Source of the DNA: an uncultured Clostridia bacterium
GTDB taxonomy: Bacteria; Bacillota; Clostridia; Christensenellales; Pumilibacteraceae
Length of the DNA stretch: 37,949 bases
Assembly: GCA_934270565.1 (NCBI GenBank)
Contig: CAKQPR010000014.1
Location: 1-37,949 of the forward strand
Reading direction: 5' to 3'
The notes beneath the pieces were generated by a model. The model was not told the DNA's origin. It did not search any database and saw nothing but the letters and a program-made list of their open reading frames with translations. Both the position numbers and the translations under genes were made by a program. Shown one piece after another: positions 1 to 7,699 of this stretch (position 1 is its first letter; the number at the start of each line of letters is the position of its first letter).

Positions 1-138
1 CTCATCCGTCTTGCCTTCGCTTTCGCTTCGGCAATCCACCTTCCCCCCAAGGGGAAGGCTTTAAATGGGTAGGGGCGTTTCCTTACCCGCGCGGCAGCTC
101 ATTGCCTTCCGCGAGAACAAACACTCCCACTTTTATAC
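1..138. repeat. Repeat-derived flank: partial R5 element
   Basis: The first 65 bases are one end of the R5 composite repeat, with the GCAATCCACCTTCCCC motif and a palindromic CTTCCCCCCAAGGGGAAG end. Similar ends occur near 2280, 12545, 30590 and 35580. After it comes a short R4-like fragment (GTAGGGGCG). No gene is visible before the proA terminator. Confidence 0.75.
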
Positions 139-173
139 AAAAGGATGGTAAACGCTTGGTTTACCGTCCTTTT
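139..173 (-). terminator. Intrinsic terminator after proA
   Basis: A 15-bp stem (139-153 pairs with 159-173, one G-U wobble, 5-nt loop) lies about 90 nt past the proA stop. It is T-rich on both sides, so it could work in either direction. On the minus strand it would end the proA transcript. Confidence 0.75.
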
Positions 174-260
174 TACGTCCTGTCGTACAAACAAATTCAC
201 CCGATTTCCCCGAAAAAAAAGTCTTTTATCGCTGGATTTCGTCGAAATTTTTCTCTTGCG

Positions 261-1511
261 TTATCTGACGTTGCCGTCACCGGTGACGCGATACTTGATC
301 GTTGTGAGCGCTTCGAGCCCCATCGGACCGCGGGCGTGGAGCTTTTGCGTGGAAATGCCGATTTCGGCGCCGAGCCCGAATTCCTCGCCGTCGGTGAAAC
401 GCGTGGAAGCGTTGACGTATAGCGCGCACGAGTCGATATTGCCGACGAAATAGTCGGCATGGCGAGCCGATTCGGTAATGATCGCTTCGCTGTGACCGGT
501 GGAATATCTTCCGATATGCCCGACGGCTTCTTCGACCGACCCCACGACCTTAACCGCGACTATATAATCGTCGTACTCGGTCGCGTAGTCCTCTTCCGTG
601 GCGGGCGCGATATCGCCGAGAATTTTGCGGGTGCGGTCGCAACCGCGGAATTCGAGGTTGTAACTTCTCGTGGCTTCGTAGAACTTCGGCAAAAATTCGT
701 CCGCAACGGCCTCGTGAACGAGCACCGTTTCGATCGCGTTGCACACGGACGGGCGGGAACATTTAGCGTTTACGGCAATTTTGACTGCCATATCGATATT
801 CGCGGTCTCGTCGACGTAGAGGTGGCAGTTGCCCGCACCCGTTTCGATTACGGGAACGTCCGAATTTTCGACGACGGCTTTGATAAGCCCCTTGCCGCCG
901 CGCGGAATGAGCACGTCGATAAGCCCGCGCATTTTCATAAGCGCGTTCGCTCCGTCGCGCGAGGTGTCCTCGATAAGGCACACGCAATTCGGGTCGAATC
1001 CGTGCTCGACAAGCGTTTCGCGGATAAGCGCGACCGTTTTTTTGTTGGAATTTATTGCCTCTTTGCCGCCGCGAAGAACAACGGTGTTGCCCGATTTAAG
1101 GCACAGACAAGCCGCGTCCGGCGTGACGTTGGGGCGGGCTTCGTAAATCATGGCGACCACGCCGAGCGGAACGCGCGTTTTCTCGATTTTAAGTCCGTTC
1201 GGGCGGGTCGTGATTTCGCCGCCGCCTATCGGATCGGGAAGCGCGGCAACCTTTTTCACCGCCGCAGCGATCGCCGCAATGCGGGCGGGGTTGAGCGCGA
1301 GACGATCGAGCATCGATTCGCGCATGCCGTTTTCCTTAGCCGCTTCGAGGTCGAGCGAGTTTGCCGCGATGATTTCGTCCGAATTCGCCGCGAGTTTGTC
1401 CGAAATCGCAACGAGCAGGTCGTTGCGCGCTTCGCCGGACGAATTCGCGAGGGTTTTGCTCGCCGTGCGGGCAGATTTACAGATGTTTTCGATTTTTTCG
1501 ATGATTTCCAT
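261..1511 (-). CDS. proA: Gamma-glutamyl phosphate reductase (glutamate-5-semialdehyde dehydrogenase)
   Basis: A 416-residue protein, the normal length for ProA (about 417). It reduces gamma-glutamyl phosphate with NADPH to glutamate-5-semialdehyde, the second cytoplasmic step of proline synthesis. The aldehyde-dehydrogenase fold is recognisable throughout. The nucleophilic cysteine is C257 in the SVCNA motif, and the conserved stretches VPLGVVAMIYEARPNVTPDA (116-135) and IPRGGKGLI are present. The start at 1511 is chosen because AAAAAGG lies 9 nt upstream and the protein then begins MEIIEK. An in-frame upstream extension of 23 residues runs into repeat DNA and has no family match. proB, normally the adjacent partner, is upstream on the same strand but about 1 kb away across repeats, so proA probably has its own promoter, which I could not place. 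Confidence 0.96.
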   Translation of the reverse strand: MEIIEKIENICKSARTASKTLANSSGEARNDLLVAISDKLAANSDEIIAANSLDLEAAKENGMRESMLDRLALNPARIAAIAAAVKKVAALPDPIGGGEITTRPNGLKIEKTRVPLGVVAMIYEARPNVTPDAACLCLKSGNTVVLRGGKEAINSNKKTVALIRETLVEHGFDPNCVCLIEDTSRDGANALMKMRGLIDVLIPRGGKGLIKAVVENSDVPVIETGAGNCHLYVDETANIDMAVKIAVNAKCSRPSVCNAIETVLVHEAVADEFLPKFYEATRSYNLEFRGCDRTRKILGDIAPATEEDYATEYDDYIVAVKVVGSVEEAVGHIGRYSTGHSEAIITESARHADYFVGNIDSCALYVNASTRFTDGEEFGLGAEIGISTQKLHARGPMGLEALTTIKYRVTGDGNVR

Positions 1512-2385
1512 TGTTTTATACCTTTTTATAACGGTGAGGCAGGTTGCCCCTGCGGGGCGCGGCGAAATACGACGTTCCAAACGAATACTTGCTCGCAGTT
1601 TTATACCTTTGCGGGCGAACGAGGAACGCCCGCCAAAGTATCGTTATACTCAAACGGTATACCCTCGGGCGGACGAGGAACGCCCCTACCACCTCTATCA
1701 ATCGTTGAGCTTGCTACTTTTTAACGTCATTTCGACCGAAGCGTTAGCGCAGTGGAGAAATCCCCCGCGGAAGTCACCCGATAACGATACTGTTATAACT
1801 ATTTTCGACCATATTTGTCGGCGCAGCCGACGGTAGGGCGGTTCGCCCTCGGACCGCCGCATAATGTACAGTCGCGATATGGTATTTGAAGCATACCGTT
1901 CCACTACGTTCGTATTCGCTCCCGCGAGATCCTTACGACTGCGCGCTTCGCGCTCCGCTCAGGATGACGAAACAAAGTACCGTTCCGCTTTGTTTTATAA
2001 TGTTACATTGTAAGTACAGACATAGCCGACTTGCCGACGGCGGCTCGCCGTTCGCTCCCGCCTTGGTCTCGACTTCGCTCGAGATGACGAGGCGATGGAG
2101 CGTTCCGCTTGGTCGTCGGGCGGACGAGGGCGTCCGTACCTTATAAGGCTTCCCCTTGGGGGGAAGCTCCGCCGCAGGCGGTGATGAGGGGTTGTCTTTT
2201 ACGTTGCGCTTATCATAGTCCGACCCCTCATTCGTCACTCGGATCGCTAACGCTCACACTCGTGCCACCTTCCCCCAAGGGGGAAGGCATTAGCGGTTGT
2301 CCACCCTACCGAAGCTTGATACGCTGCTAAAAGCGATATACCGCAACCCCACGGAAGTCACCCGATAACGCCTCTTTCACAATCC
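1512..2385. repeat. Repeat-filled spacer between proB and proA
   Basis: No gene is credible here. In order it holds R4-like units (1600-1690), an R2 palindrome (about 1728-1790), an R3 unit (1817-1864), the GTATTCGCTCCCGCGAGATC module (about 1910-1985), another R2-type unit (2040-2100), an R5 composite (2145-2293) and an R2 remnant (about 2340-2370). Short ORFs here are translations of the repeats. Confidence 0.8.
2145..2293. repeat. R5 composite repeat, copy 1
   Basis: Bounded on both sides by CTTCCCCTTGGGG/CCCCAAGGGGGAAG palindromes. The inside carries GATGAGGGGTTGTCTTTTAC and its partial inverse ending GACCCCTCAT. The same architecture occurs at 12540-12678, 30588-30816 and 35361-35590. 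It has no coding capacity, so it resembles a non-autonomous palindromic element. Confidence 0.7.
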
Positions 2386-2549
2386 TTTTCGACCTTTAAA
2401 GCGTTGCGGGGTCTGGGACACAGTCGCAAGTGTCCCAGCGGCTTTTTTGTTACTTTTTTCTCCGCCTGAAAAAAGTAAAATACATTTCCCTTTCTTTCTA
2501 AAGAAAATATTTGTTACTCTTCCAAAAGTAAGCCATAGCGGCAGCGAAC
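2386..2549 (-). repeat. R1 stop-codon-abutting element, copy A (after proB)
   Basis: Read in the proB direction, this element starts 4 nt after the TAA stop with the core CGCTGCCGCTATGGCTTAC. Three hairpins follow: TTTCTTT-AG-AAAGAAA; an 11-bp stem TTACTTTTTTC with loop AGGCGGA; and a 9-bp stem CTGGGACAC/GTGTCCCAG. It ends CGCTTTAAAGGTCGAAA. Read from the other side, the last hairpin is followed by CGGCTTTTTTG, a good intrinsic terminator. Matching copies are at 4240-4405, 8494-8652 and 9955-10113. Confidence 0.85.
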
Positions 2550-3341
2550 TTAGCGGTGGCGTTTTGCGGCGAAGTATGTACCGATATGCTTACCGTCGAG
2601 GATTTCGTAAAGGCGGAACGGGTCGGATCCGTTCATGATGAGCATGGGAATACCGTTATCGGCGGCGATACGCGCGGCTTTGAGCTTGGTAGCCATACCG
2701 CCCGTACCGAGCTTACTGCCCGCGCCGCCGGCGAACGACATAACCTCGTCTGTGATTTCGTCCACGCGGTCGATGAGTTTCGCGTTCGGATTCGACTTCG
2801 GATCGGCGTCGAAAAGTCCGTCGATATCGCTGAGGTTGATGATAAGATCGGCGCCGCAAACGATCCCGACGTAAGCCGAAAGCGTGTCGTTTCCTCCGAA
2901 TTTGAGCTCTTCGATGGAAAGCGGGTCGTTTTCGTTGACGATGGGAACGCACCCCATCTCTATAAGTTTATTGAACGTACCGCGCGCGTATTCGAACCTT
3001 TTGGGGTTGTCGATGACGTCCTTCGTCATAAGGATCTGACCGATCGCGTGACCGTACTCCGCAAAGAAGTTTTCGTACAACTTCATAAGCTGGATCTGCC
3101 CGACCGCCGCGCAAGCCTGTTTTTCGGTGAGCGACGCGGGGTATTCGCGCAGCGCGAGCCGAGCGTAACCGGATCCGACCGCGCCCGAACTGACCATAAC
3201 GACTTCGTGACCGGCGTTTTTAAAATCGGAAAGCGTGCGGACAAGCTGTTCTATCCTTCTGATATTGAGCGAGCCGTTCTCGTAAGCAAGCGTGGACGTG
3301 CCGATTTTGACCACGATCCGTCTGCATTTTTTAATATTCAT
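2550..3341 (-). CDS. proB: Glutamate 5-kinase, short form without PUA domain
   Basis: A 263-residue amino-acid kinase that phosphorylates glutamate with ATP, the committed step of proline synthesis. Visible motifs are RIVVKIGTST near the N-terminus (phosphate-binding Lys), VMVSSGAVGSG, PIVNENDPLS, FGGNDTLSA and the ATP-site segment GTGGMATKLKAA. Enterobacterial ProB is about 367 residues with a C-terminal PUA domain. This one ends directly after the kinase domain, as in many Gram-positive short forms. It lies 37 nt downstream of trxA on the same strand, so the two probably share the promoter at 3770-3798. AGAGAGG lies only a few bases before the ATG. The stop codon abuts the R1 element. Confidence 0.95.
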   Translation of the reverse strand: MNIKKCRRIVVKIGTSTLAYENGSLNIRRIEQLVRTLSDFKNAGHEVVMVSSGAVGSGYARLALREYPASLTEKQACAAVGQIQLMKLYENFFAEYGHAIGQILMTKDVIDNPKRFEYARGTFNKLIEMGCVPIVNENDPLSIEELKFGGNDTLSAYVGIVCGADLIINLSDIDGLFDADPKSNPNAKLIDRVDEITDEVMSFAGGAGSKLGTGGMATKLKAARIAADNGIPMLIMNGSDPFRLYEILDGKHIGTYFAAKRHR

Positions 3342-3378
3342 ATCCTCTCTCTTCGCCCGTGCGGGCGGCGTTTTCCGA

Positions 3379-3693
3379 TTAAAGCCCGAGCGCTTCGACG
3401 AGCTCGTCCTTAGGCGTAAGCCCGACTATGCGATTGACTTCCTTGCCGTTTTCGAACACGATTACGGTCGGAATGCTCATAATGCCGAACTTCTCGCGGA
3501 TTCCCGCGCTTTCGTCGATATTGCATTTGCAAACCTTGATTTTTCCGTCGTACTCTTCCGCGATTTCCGCGATGATCGGGGCAAATCTGCGGCAAGGGTT
3601 GCACCACGGCGCCCAGAAGTCCACAAGCACCGGTACGGGCGATTTTTCTACTTCTTCGCCGAAATTTTCGTTAGTGATTTCGATTTCTTTCAT
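3379..3693 (-). CDS. trxA: Thioredoxin
   Basis: A 104-residue classical thioredoxin, a cytoplasmic dithiol-disulfide reductant. The active site is WCNPC (C31, C34), which differs from the usual WCGPC by Asn in place of Gly. The cis-proline loop is IPT (P76), and the VDFWAPW beta-strand approach is intact. A GAGGAGG ribosome site lies about 12 nt before the ATG. It is the first gene of a trxA-proB transcript from the promoter at 3770-3798. The Asn may shift the redox potential. That is an inference, and the family assignment does not depend on it. Confidence 0.95.
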   Translation of the reverse strand: MKEIEITNENFGEEVEKSPVPVLVDFWAPWCNPCRRFAPIIAEIAEEYDGKIKVCKCNIDESAGIREKFGIMSIPTVIVFENGKEVNRIVGLTPKDELVEALGL

Positions 3694-3769
3694 AATGTTT
3701 TTCGTCCTCCTCGGATTAGTATGCGCGTAAGGAACGTCGTTTTTGCGTTCGGTCGCGCTTTTTCTTTAT

Positions 3770-3798
3770 ATTATACAGCCCGCGCCGCCCAAAGTCAA
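3770..3798 (-). promoter_or_regulatory. Sigma-A promoter for trxA-proB
   Basis: On the minus strand, TTGACT (3798-3793), exactly 17 nt, then TATAAT (3775-3770). It lies about 75 nt upstream of the trxA start. Its -35 box is one arm of the AAAGTCAAG/CTTGACTTT palindrome shared with the divergent promoter at 3808-3836. Confidence 0.85.
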
Positions 3799-3807
3799 GA
3801 AAATCGC

Positions 3808-3836
3808 TTGACTTTTCGCGCGCTCCGTTGTATAAT
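3808..3836 (+). promoter_or_regulatory. Sigma-A promoter for the TM1266-type regulator
   Basis: TTGACT (3808-3813), exactly 17 nt, then TATAAT (3831-3836). The two divergent -35 boxes are 9 bp apart and form a 9-bp perfect inverted repeat (3791-3799 with 3807-3815), so one bound protein could control both directions. Confidence 0.85.
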
Positions 3837-3839
3837 GAT

Positions 3840-3982
3840 CGCACAACACCTGAGTCGAAAGGTTCGCCTGACGGTAAAGGACGGATATAAGTAAATATCG
3901 GTGCGCCCCGAGCGTACCCTTATCATTATTATCTCCCCTTCGTCCGCAGATTTCGGTCGAGGGGAGTTTCGTTTTTAAGGAG
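3840..3982 (+). promoter_or_regulatory. Transcribed leader with attenuator-like hairpin
   Basis: About 145 nt of untranslated leader precede the regulator gene. It has a small hairpin AGG-TTCG-CCT nested in GTC/GAC near 3855-3875. It ends with a CTCCCC/GGGGAG stem (3933-3938 with 3961-3966) followed by TTTCGTTTTT (3967-3976) and then directly AAGGAG. A terminator touching the ribosome site suggests transcription attenuation or a riboswitch. I could not match the upstream part to a known riboswitch class, and the ligand is unknown. Confidence 0.45.
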
Positions 3983-3987
3983 CCGAT

Positions 3988-4239
3988 ATGGAAAACGCAA
4001 ACAGACTCGCTCAAGTGGGCATAATAGTCGAAGAGGGCGCCGCTACCGAACGCGTAAACGCCGTTCTTTCCGAGTTCGGCGCGTATATCGTCGGGCGTAT
4101 GGGCGTGCCCTACCGCTCGCGCGGAGTGAGCGTTATAAGCGTTGTGATCGACGCGCCCGCCACCGCCGTGAACGCGCTCACCGGTAAGCTCGGCATGATC
4201 GCCGGCGTCACCGCAAAAGCGCTGTTCTCCACAAAGTAA
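3988..4239 (+). CDS. TM1266-family small regulator (putative iron-only hydrogenase system regulator)
   Basis: An 83-residue protein with an ACT/NikR-C-like beta-alpha-beta fold pattern: a first strand RLAQVGIIVEE, the middle GAYIVGRMGVPYR, and the ending VNALTGKLGMIAGVTAKAL. This matches the TM1266 family, usually found beside the HydE/F/G maturation genes of [FeFe] hydrogenases and annotated as an iron-only hydrogenase system regulator. The biochemical role of the family is not well established. No hydrogenase genes are in this window. AAGGAG lies 5 nt before the ATG. The gene sits alone, behind a leader with a terminator hairpin, and its stop codon abuts R1 copy B. Confidence 0.85.
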   Translation: MENANRLAQVGIIVEEGAATERVNAVLSEFGAYIVGRMGVPYRSRGVSVISVVIDAPATAVNALTGKLGMIAGVTAKALFSTK

Positions 4240-4405
4240 GTCGCTGCCACTATGGCTTACTTTAGAAAGAGTAACAAACATTTTCTTTAGTAAAGAAAAG
4301 GAACAGAATTCATACTTTTTTCAGGCGGAGAAAAAAGTATGCAAAAAAGCCGCTGGGACACTTGCGGCTGTGTCCCAGACCCCGCAACGCTTTAAAGGTC
4401 GAAAT
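4240..4405 (+). repeat. R1 stop-codon-abutting element, copy B (after the TM1266-type gene)
   Basis: Same orientation relative to the gene as copies A and C. The core CGCTGCCACTATGGCTTAC begins 2 nt after the TAA. The AGGCGGA-loop hairpin lies around 4313-4340, and the CTGGGACAC/GTGTCCCAG hairpin at 4353-4380. The element ends TTTAAAGGTCGAAA. The middle differs from copy A (ACATTTTCTTTAGTAAAG), so copies are diverging while the ends stay fixed. Confidence 0.85.
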
Positions 4406-4784
4406 AGGTTGTGACAGGAGGGTAGTCGGGTGACTTCCGCGGGGTTTGTAAAAGCGTTGTAGAGGCGTTCCTCGTCCGCCCGTGGGTATTTCGTTTGAGC
4501 ACGACAAATTCTTGTTGGGCGTAACACCGCCTCGGTAGGGCGGGACGCCCTCGTCCCGCCGCCAACCAAGCGTAACGGTACTTTGCCACTGAAAAACCGC
4601 GTAAGCGGACAAATTAAGGCCCACATTGCGCGGAAGGGGGCTCCCACCGCAGGTGGGTGGGGGATTGTAAAGTCGCTGTATGATTAACAGTTGCGTTTTA
4701 ACAATCCTACCGCTACTCGGATCGCTAACGCTCACACTCGTAGCTACCCCCGGCTCGTAGCATAGCTACTTCGCCGCTTTGGCT

Positions 4785-4811
4785 AAAAACAGTCGCCTGT
4801 GGACTGTTTTT
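4785..4811. repeat. R8 hairpin AAAAACAGTC-N7-GACTGTTTTT, copy 1
   Basis: A perfect 10-bp inverted repeat around a 7-nt loop, with A5 and T5 ends that make it terminator-like in both directions. The same hairpin with its flanks (CGCCGCTTTGGCT on one side, ACGG-CTTCG-CCG on the other) recurs at 8325-8351, 30632-30658 and 35517-35543. Confidence 0.8.
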
Positions 4812-4992
4812 ACGGTGCTTCGCACCGCCGCGTCGCGCCCTTTACACAAGGGAGGCAAAGTAAAAACCGCCTCACGGCGGAAACTTAAAGCGACAACGTT
4901 TTACGCAAGGGAGGCAAGATATTGTCCGCTATCGCGGAATTGCGGCGGTCCGAGGGCGAACCGCCCTACCGTCGGCTACGCCGACCAAATAA

Positions 4993-5102
4993 GGTCGAAA
5001 TGACGTTAAAAACCAAGCGTACACGTTGTCATTTCGAGCGTAGTCGAGAAATCCCCCACGGAAGAGACGAAAACATTCGTACACGTTCAACAAAAAACGC
5101 CC
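4993..5102. repeat. 110-bp direct repeat, first copy
   Basis: Runs from GGTCGAAATGACGTTAAAAA through an R2 palindrome to CAACAAAAAACGCC. It matches 5134-5243 with only a few changes, at a 141-bp offset. Confidence 0.85.
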
Positions 5103-5133
5103 CGAGCCGACAGACGAAGAACCCCCTCGCTTC

Positions 5134-5243
5134 GGTCGAAATGACGTTAAAAACCCAAACGTACACGTTGTCATTTCGAGCGTAGTCGAGAAATCCCCCA
5201 CGGCAGAAACGAAAACATTCGTACACGTTCAACAAAAAACGCC
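5134..5243. repeat. 110-bp direct repeat, second copy
   Basis: Second copy of the 4993-5102 unit. It ends only 45 bp before the ATG of the importer lipoprotein, so it forms most of that gene's upstream region. Confidence 0.85.
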
Positions 5244-5288
5244 CGCAAACCAAAACGGAACAGTAAATTCATTTTTCAGGAGGTATAT

Positions 5289-6302
5289 ATGAAAAAACTC
5301 AAAAGACTTTTGATCGTCCTTGCGGCGATGGTAATGGCGACTGCGGCTATGTTCGGCTGCGGCGAAACGCCTTCGGCGGATTACACGAACCCGATCGCGA
5401 TTTATATGCCGGACGGCGCGCCCGCGCTTGCTTTCGCTAAGCTTATGGACGAAGAAAACAAACTCGGCAAAGAAAATCTGTCCTACACGGTAGTGAAAGC
5501 GGAAAATATCGGCGGTTACGTCGCGAACGAGTCCGCAACCGTCGCGCTTATGCCGGTTACGGGCGCAAGTAAGGTTGCCGCCGGCAAATACAAGGCGGTA
5601 AGCGTTATCACCCACGGCAACATTTTCGTTATCGGCAAGGGCGAAGCGACCGAGCTTGCCGACCTTAAAGACAAAAAGGTGGGCGTCGTTCAGCTCGCGA
5701 ACGTCCCCGGGCTTACGTTCAAGCACCTGCTCGGCGGAGCGGGCGTGGACTACTCGGAAAACGAGCAAGTCGCAGGTAAGGTCGCGCTTTACAATATAGC
5801 CGACCCTTCCGCCATAGCTTCCGCGCTTAATCAAAACACTTACGACTACGTTGTCGCTCCGCAACCGGCGGTCGCGAACGTTTGCAAAAGCGTTGCAGGC
5901 GTAGAAGTAAAAATCGATCTGAACAACCTTTACAGCGCAAGCGGTTTCCCGCAAGCCGTGCTTATGGTTAAAAACGAGCTTTGCTCCGACACCGACTTTA
6001 TAAACAAGCTTACGGACGCGCTCACGGACGCCGCAAGCTGGATCAAAGAAATCGACGAGAACGGCAACGCGAAGAACGCGGGCGCGGCGGTCAAGGCGAT
6101 TAACGCTAATTTCGCGGACGGCGGCGCTTCGACGCTTAAAGCACCCGCGCTTTCGCCGTCGGCTATCGAAGGGTCGAATATTTACGTTCAGTCCGTAAAA
6201 GAAGCTTCGGTAAAAACGTTCGTAAAAGACTATATCAACAACATGATCGCGATCGAAGCAAGCGCGGCGAAAGCGATTACAGACGATTTCTTTATTGCGT
6301 AA
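5289..6302 (+). CDS. ABC importer substrate-binding lipoprotein, NitT/TauT (SsuA/ThiY-like) type
   Basis: A 337-residue exported solute-binding protein. A Lys-rich start and hydrophobic core lead to a lipobox AMFGC with C24 as the lipidated cysteine. The mature part looks like the NMT1/SsuA-like periplasmic fold: a first strand IAIYMPDGAPALAFAKL, then the hinge motif DLKDKKVGVVQLANVPG that is typical of the family. It is the first gene of a three-gene operon with a permease and an ATPase. Family members bind small organic solutes such as sulfonates, nitrate, pyrimidine precursors or riboflavin, and I cannot choose the substrate. No TPP or other known riboswitch is visible upstream. AGGAGGT lies 7 nt before the ATG. 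Confidence 0.88.
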   Translation: MKKLKRLLIVLAAMVMATAAMFGCGETPSADYTNPIAIYMPDGAPALAFAKLMDEENKLGKENLSYTVVKAENIGGYVANESATVALMPVTGASKVAAGKYKAVSVITHGNIFVIGKGEATELADLKDKKVGVVQLANVPGLTFKHLLGGAGVDYSENEQVAGKVALYNIADPSAIASALNQNTYDYVVAPQPAVANVCKSVAGVEVKIDLNNLYSASGFPQAVLMVKNELCSDTDFINKLTDALTDAASWIKEIDENGNAKNAGAAVKAINANFADGGASTLKAPALSPSAIEGSNIYVQSVKEASVKTFVKDYINNMIAIEASAAKAITDDFFIA

Positions 6303-6305
6303 AAT

Positions 6306-7073
6306 TTGAATAAAACCGTTAAAAAATTCATAGACGCCGTGGTTTATCCGATCGCGTTCTGCGCGCTGATAATCGCGGTCTGGGCGATAGCGGCGAAGGC
6401 GGGCGACAACGAGTTTATCCTGCCCTCGCCTCTTTCAACATTGAAAAAAACGGGCGAAATCCTTACGGACAAGACCGTTTACGTTGCGTTCGGGAACACG
6501 CTTTTGCGCACGCTCGAAGCGTGGGCGATTTCGCTCGTCGTTGCGGCGGCGCTCGCGGTTGCGGGCAAATTTTTCCCGCCGATAGGACGGTTTTTGTCGC
6601 CGCTCGTGTCGGTGGTTCGCGCGCTTCCCACGATGTCGGTCGTTCTTCTGCTGGTTATCTGGACGAACGCGCGGACGGCGCCCGTAGTGGTCGCGATTCT
6701 CGTCGTTATGCCCACGTTTTACGCCGCGCTCAGAGCCGCGATCGATTCGGTCGATCCTCTTCTTCTCGAAACGTGCCGCGTTTACGGCGTGCCGAAGCGC
6801 AGAATTTTCGCCCAAGTCTATCTTCCATGCGTGATCCGCGCGGCGGCGCTCCCGATAAGCTCGTCGCTGTCGCTCACTCTCAAGCTTATGGTGGCGGCGG
6901 AAGTGCTCGCAAGCACGGCGCGTTCGCTCGGCGGGCTTATGCAGATGAGCCGCATTTACTACGAAACGGCGGAACTCATGGCGCTTACCGTGCTCACGAT
7001 CGTGGTCGCGCTCGCGCTCGAAACCGCGCTTTACCGCATTATCCGGCTGTTTTTCAGGGAGGAACGCGCATGA
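6306..7073 (+). CDS. ABC importer permease, SsuC/TauC-like
   Basis: A 255-residue membrane subunit with about six predicted helices. The EAA cytoplasmic loop is visible as LETCRVYGVPKRRIFAQVYL followed by P, which contacts the ATPase. The start is TTG at 6306, 3 nt after the lipoprotein stop, giving MNKTVKKFID. No ATG occurs in frame until about residue 105, inside the transmembrane domain, so a non-ATG start is required. No clear ribosome site precedes it, which fits translational coupling to the upstream gene. Its stop overlaps the next ATG. Confidence 0.9.
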   Translation: MNKTVKKFIDAVVYPIAFCALIIAVWAIAAKAGDNEFILPSPLSTLKKTGEILTDKTVYVAFGNTLLRTLEAWAISLVVAAALAVAGKFFPPIGRFLSPLVSVVRALPTMSVVLLLVIWTNARTAPVVVAILVVMPTFYAALRAAIDSVDPLLLETCRVYGVPKRRIFAQVYLPCVIRAAALPISSSLSLTLKLMVAAEVLASTARSLGGLMQMSRIYYETAELMALTVLTIVVALALETALYRIIRLFFREERA

Positions 7074-7699
7074 TCGGATTCAGAAACGTTTATAAATCTT
7101 ACGGCGAACGCAAGGTTCTGACCGATTTTTCGCTCGAATTCGAAAAGGACCGCATAACCGCGATTTTAGGCGGCAGCGGCGTGGGTAAAACTACTATTTT
7201 AAGGCTGTTGTCGGGGCTCGCGACCGCAGATTCCGGCGAAGTTTTCGGCGCAAAGCCCGTGTCGTTCGTTTTTCAGGAAGATCGGCTCGTTCCTCATCTG
7301 ACGGTGAATCAGAACCTCGAACTCGTGCTCGGCAAAGGCGATTATTCCGCGGCGCTCGAAGAAATCGGGCTTGGCGGGCGCGGCGGCGATTATCCGAAAA
7401 ACCTCAGCGGCGGCATGGCGCGGCGGCTTTGCTTCCTGCGCGCGTGCCTCTTCCCGTCCGAGCTCATTCTGCTCGACGAACCGTTCAAGGGACTCGATCT
7501 TAAGCTGAAATACTCGATTATGGACGTCTTTCTCGACCTGTGGAAAAAGAACCCCCGCACCGCCGTGCTCGTCACTCACGACCCCGACGAAGCCGCTTAT
7601 ATCGCTTCGAGAGCGGTCGTGATTCGGGAGGGCGGACTGATCGCCGCAGACGTCGTTTCGCCTACCGCCGACAGGCTTCGCGAAGAGCTTATGAAGTAG
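7070..7699 (+). CDS. ABC importer ATPase, SsuB/TauB-like
   Basis: A 209-residue ATP-binding subunit powering the importer encoded upstream. Walker A is GGSGVGKTT (34-42), the Q-loop is VFQEDRLVPH, the signature is LSGGM (112-116), Walker B is LILLDEP (132-138), and the switch His is H170. It is short for the family (usually 240-260), with a compact end after the H-loop, but all catalytic motifs are present. ATG (7070) overlaps the permease TGA as ATGA, and AGGGAGG lies 7 nt upstream. The much longer in-frame ORF beginning at 6521 is only read-through over the permease. Confidence 0.93.
   Translation: MIGFRNVYKSYGERKVLTDFSLEFEKDRITAILGGSGVGKTTILRLLSGLATADSGEVFGAKPVSFVFQEDRLVPHLTVNQNLELVLGKGDYSAALEEIGLGGRGGDYPKNLSGGMARRLCFLRACLFPSELILLDEPFKGLDLKLKYSIMDVFLDLWKKNPRTAVLVTHDPDEAAYIASRAVVIREGGLIAADVVSPTADRLREELMK

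Larger units (their letters stand above)
4406..5288. repeat. Repeat-filled spacer before the ABC importer operon
   Basis: No gene is visible. It contains R4-type units (4450-4560), an R5 fragment (4620-4740), the R8 hairpin (4785-4811), an inverted R3 unit (about 4937-4990) and a pair of long direct repeats (4993-5102 and 5134-5243). No convincing sigma-A promoter could be placed for the operon at 5289. If one exists it lies within or upstream of these repeats. Confidence 0.75.

Noticed and set aside
459..1724. 421-codon plus-strand ORF opposite proA
   Set aside because: Antisense shadow of proA running out into repeats.
5010..5288. TPP or other known riboswitch before the importer
   Set aside because: No conserved riboswitch core is visible. 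The region is made of direct repeats.
6521..7069. Long N-terminal extension of the ABC ATPase
   Set aside because: It overlaps the permease in another frame. The real start at 7070 has AGGGAGG and an ATGA junction.
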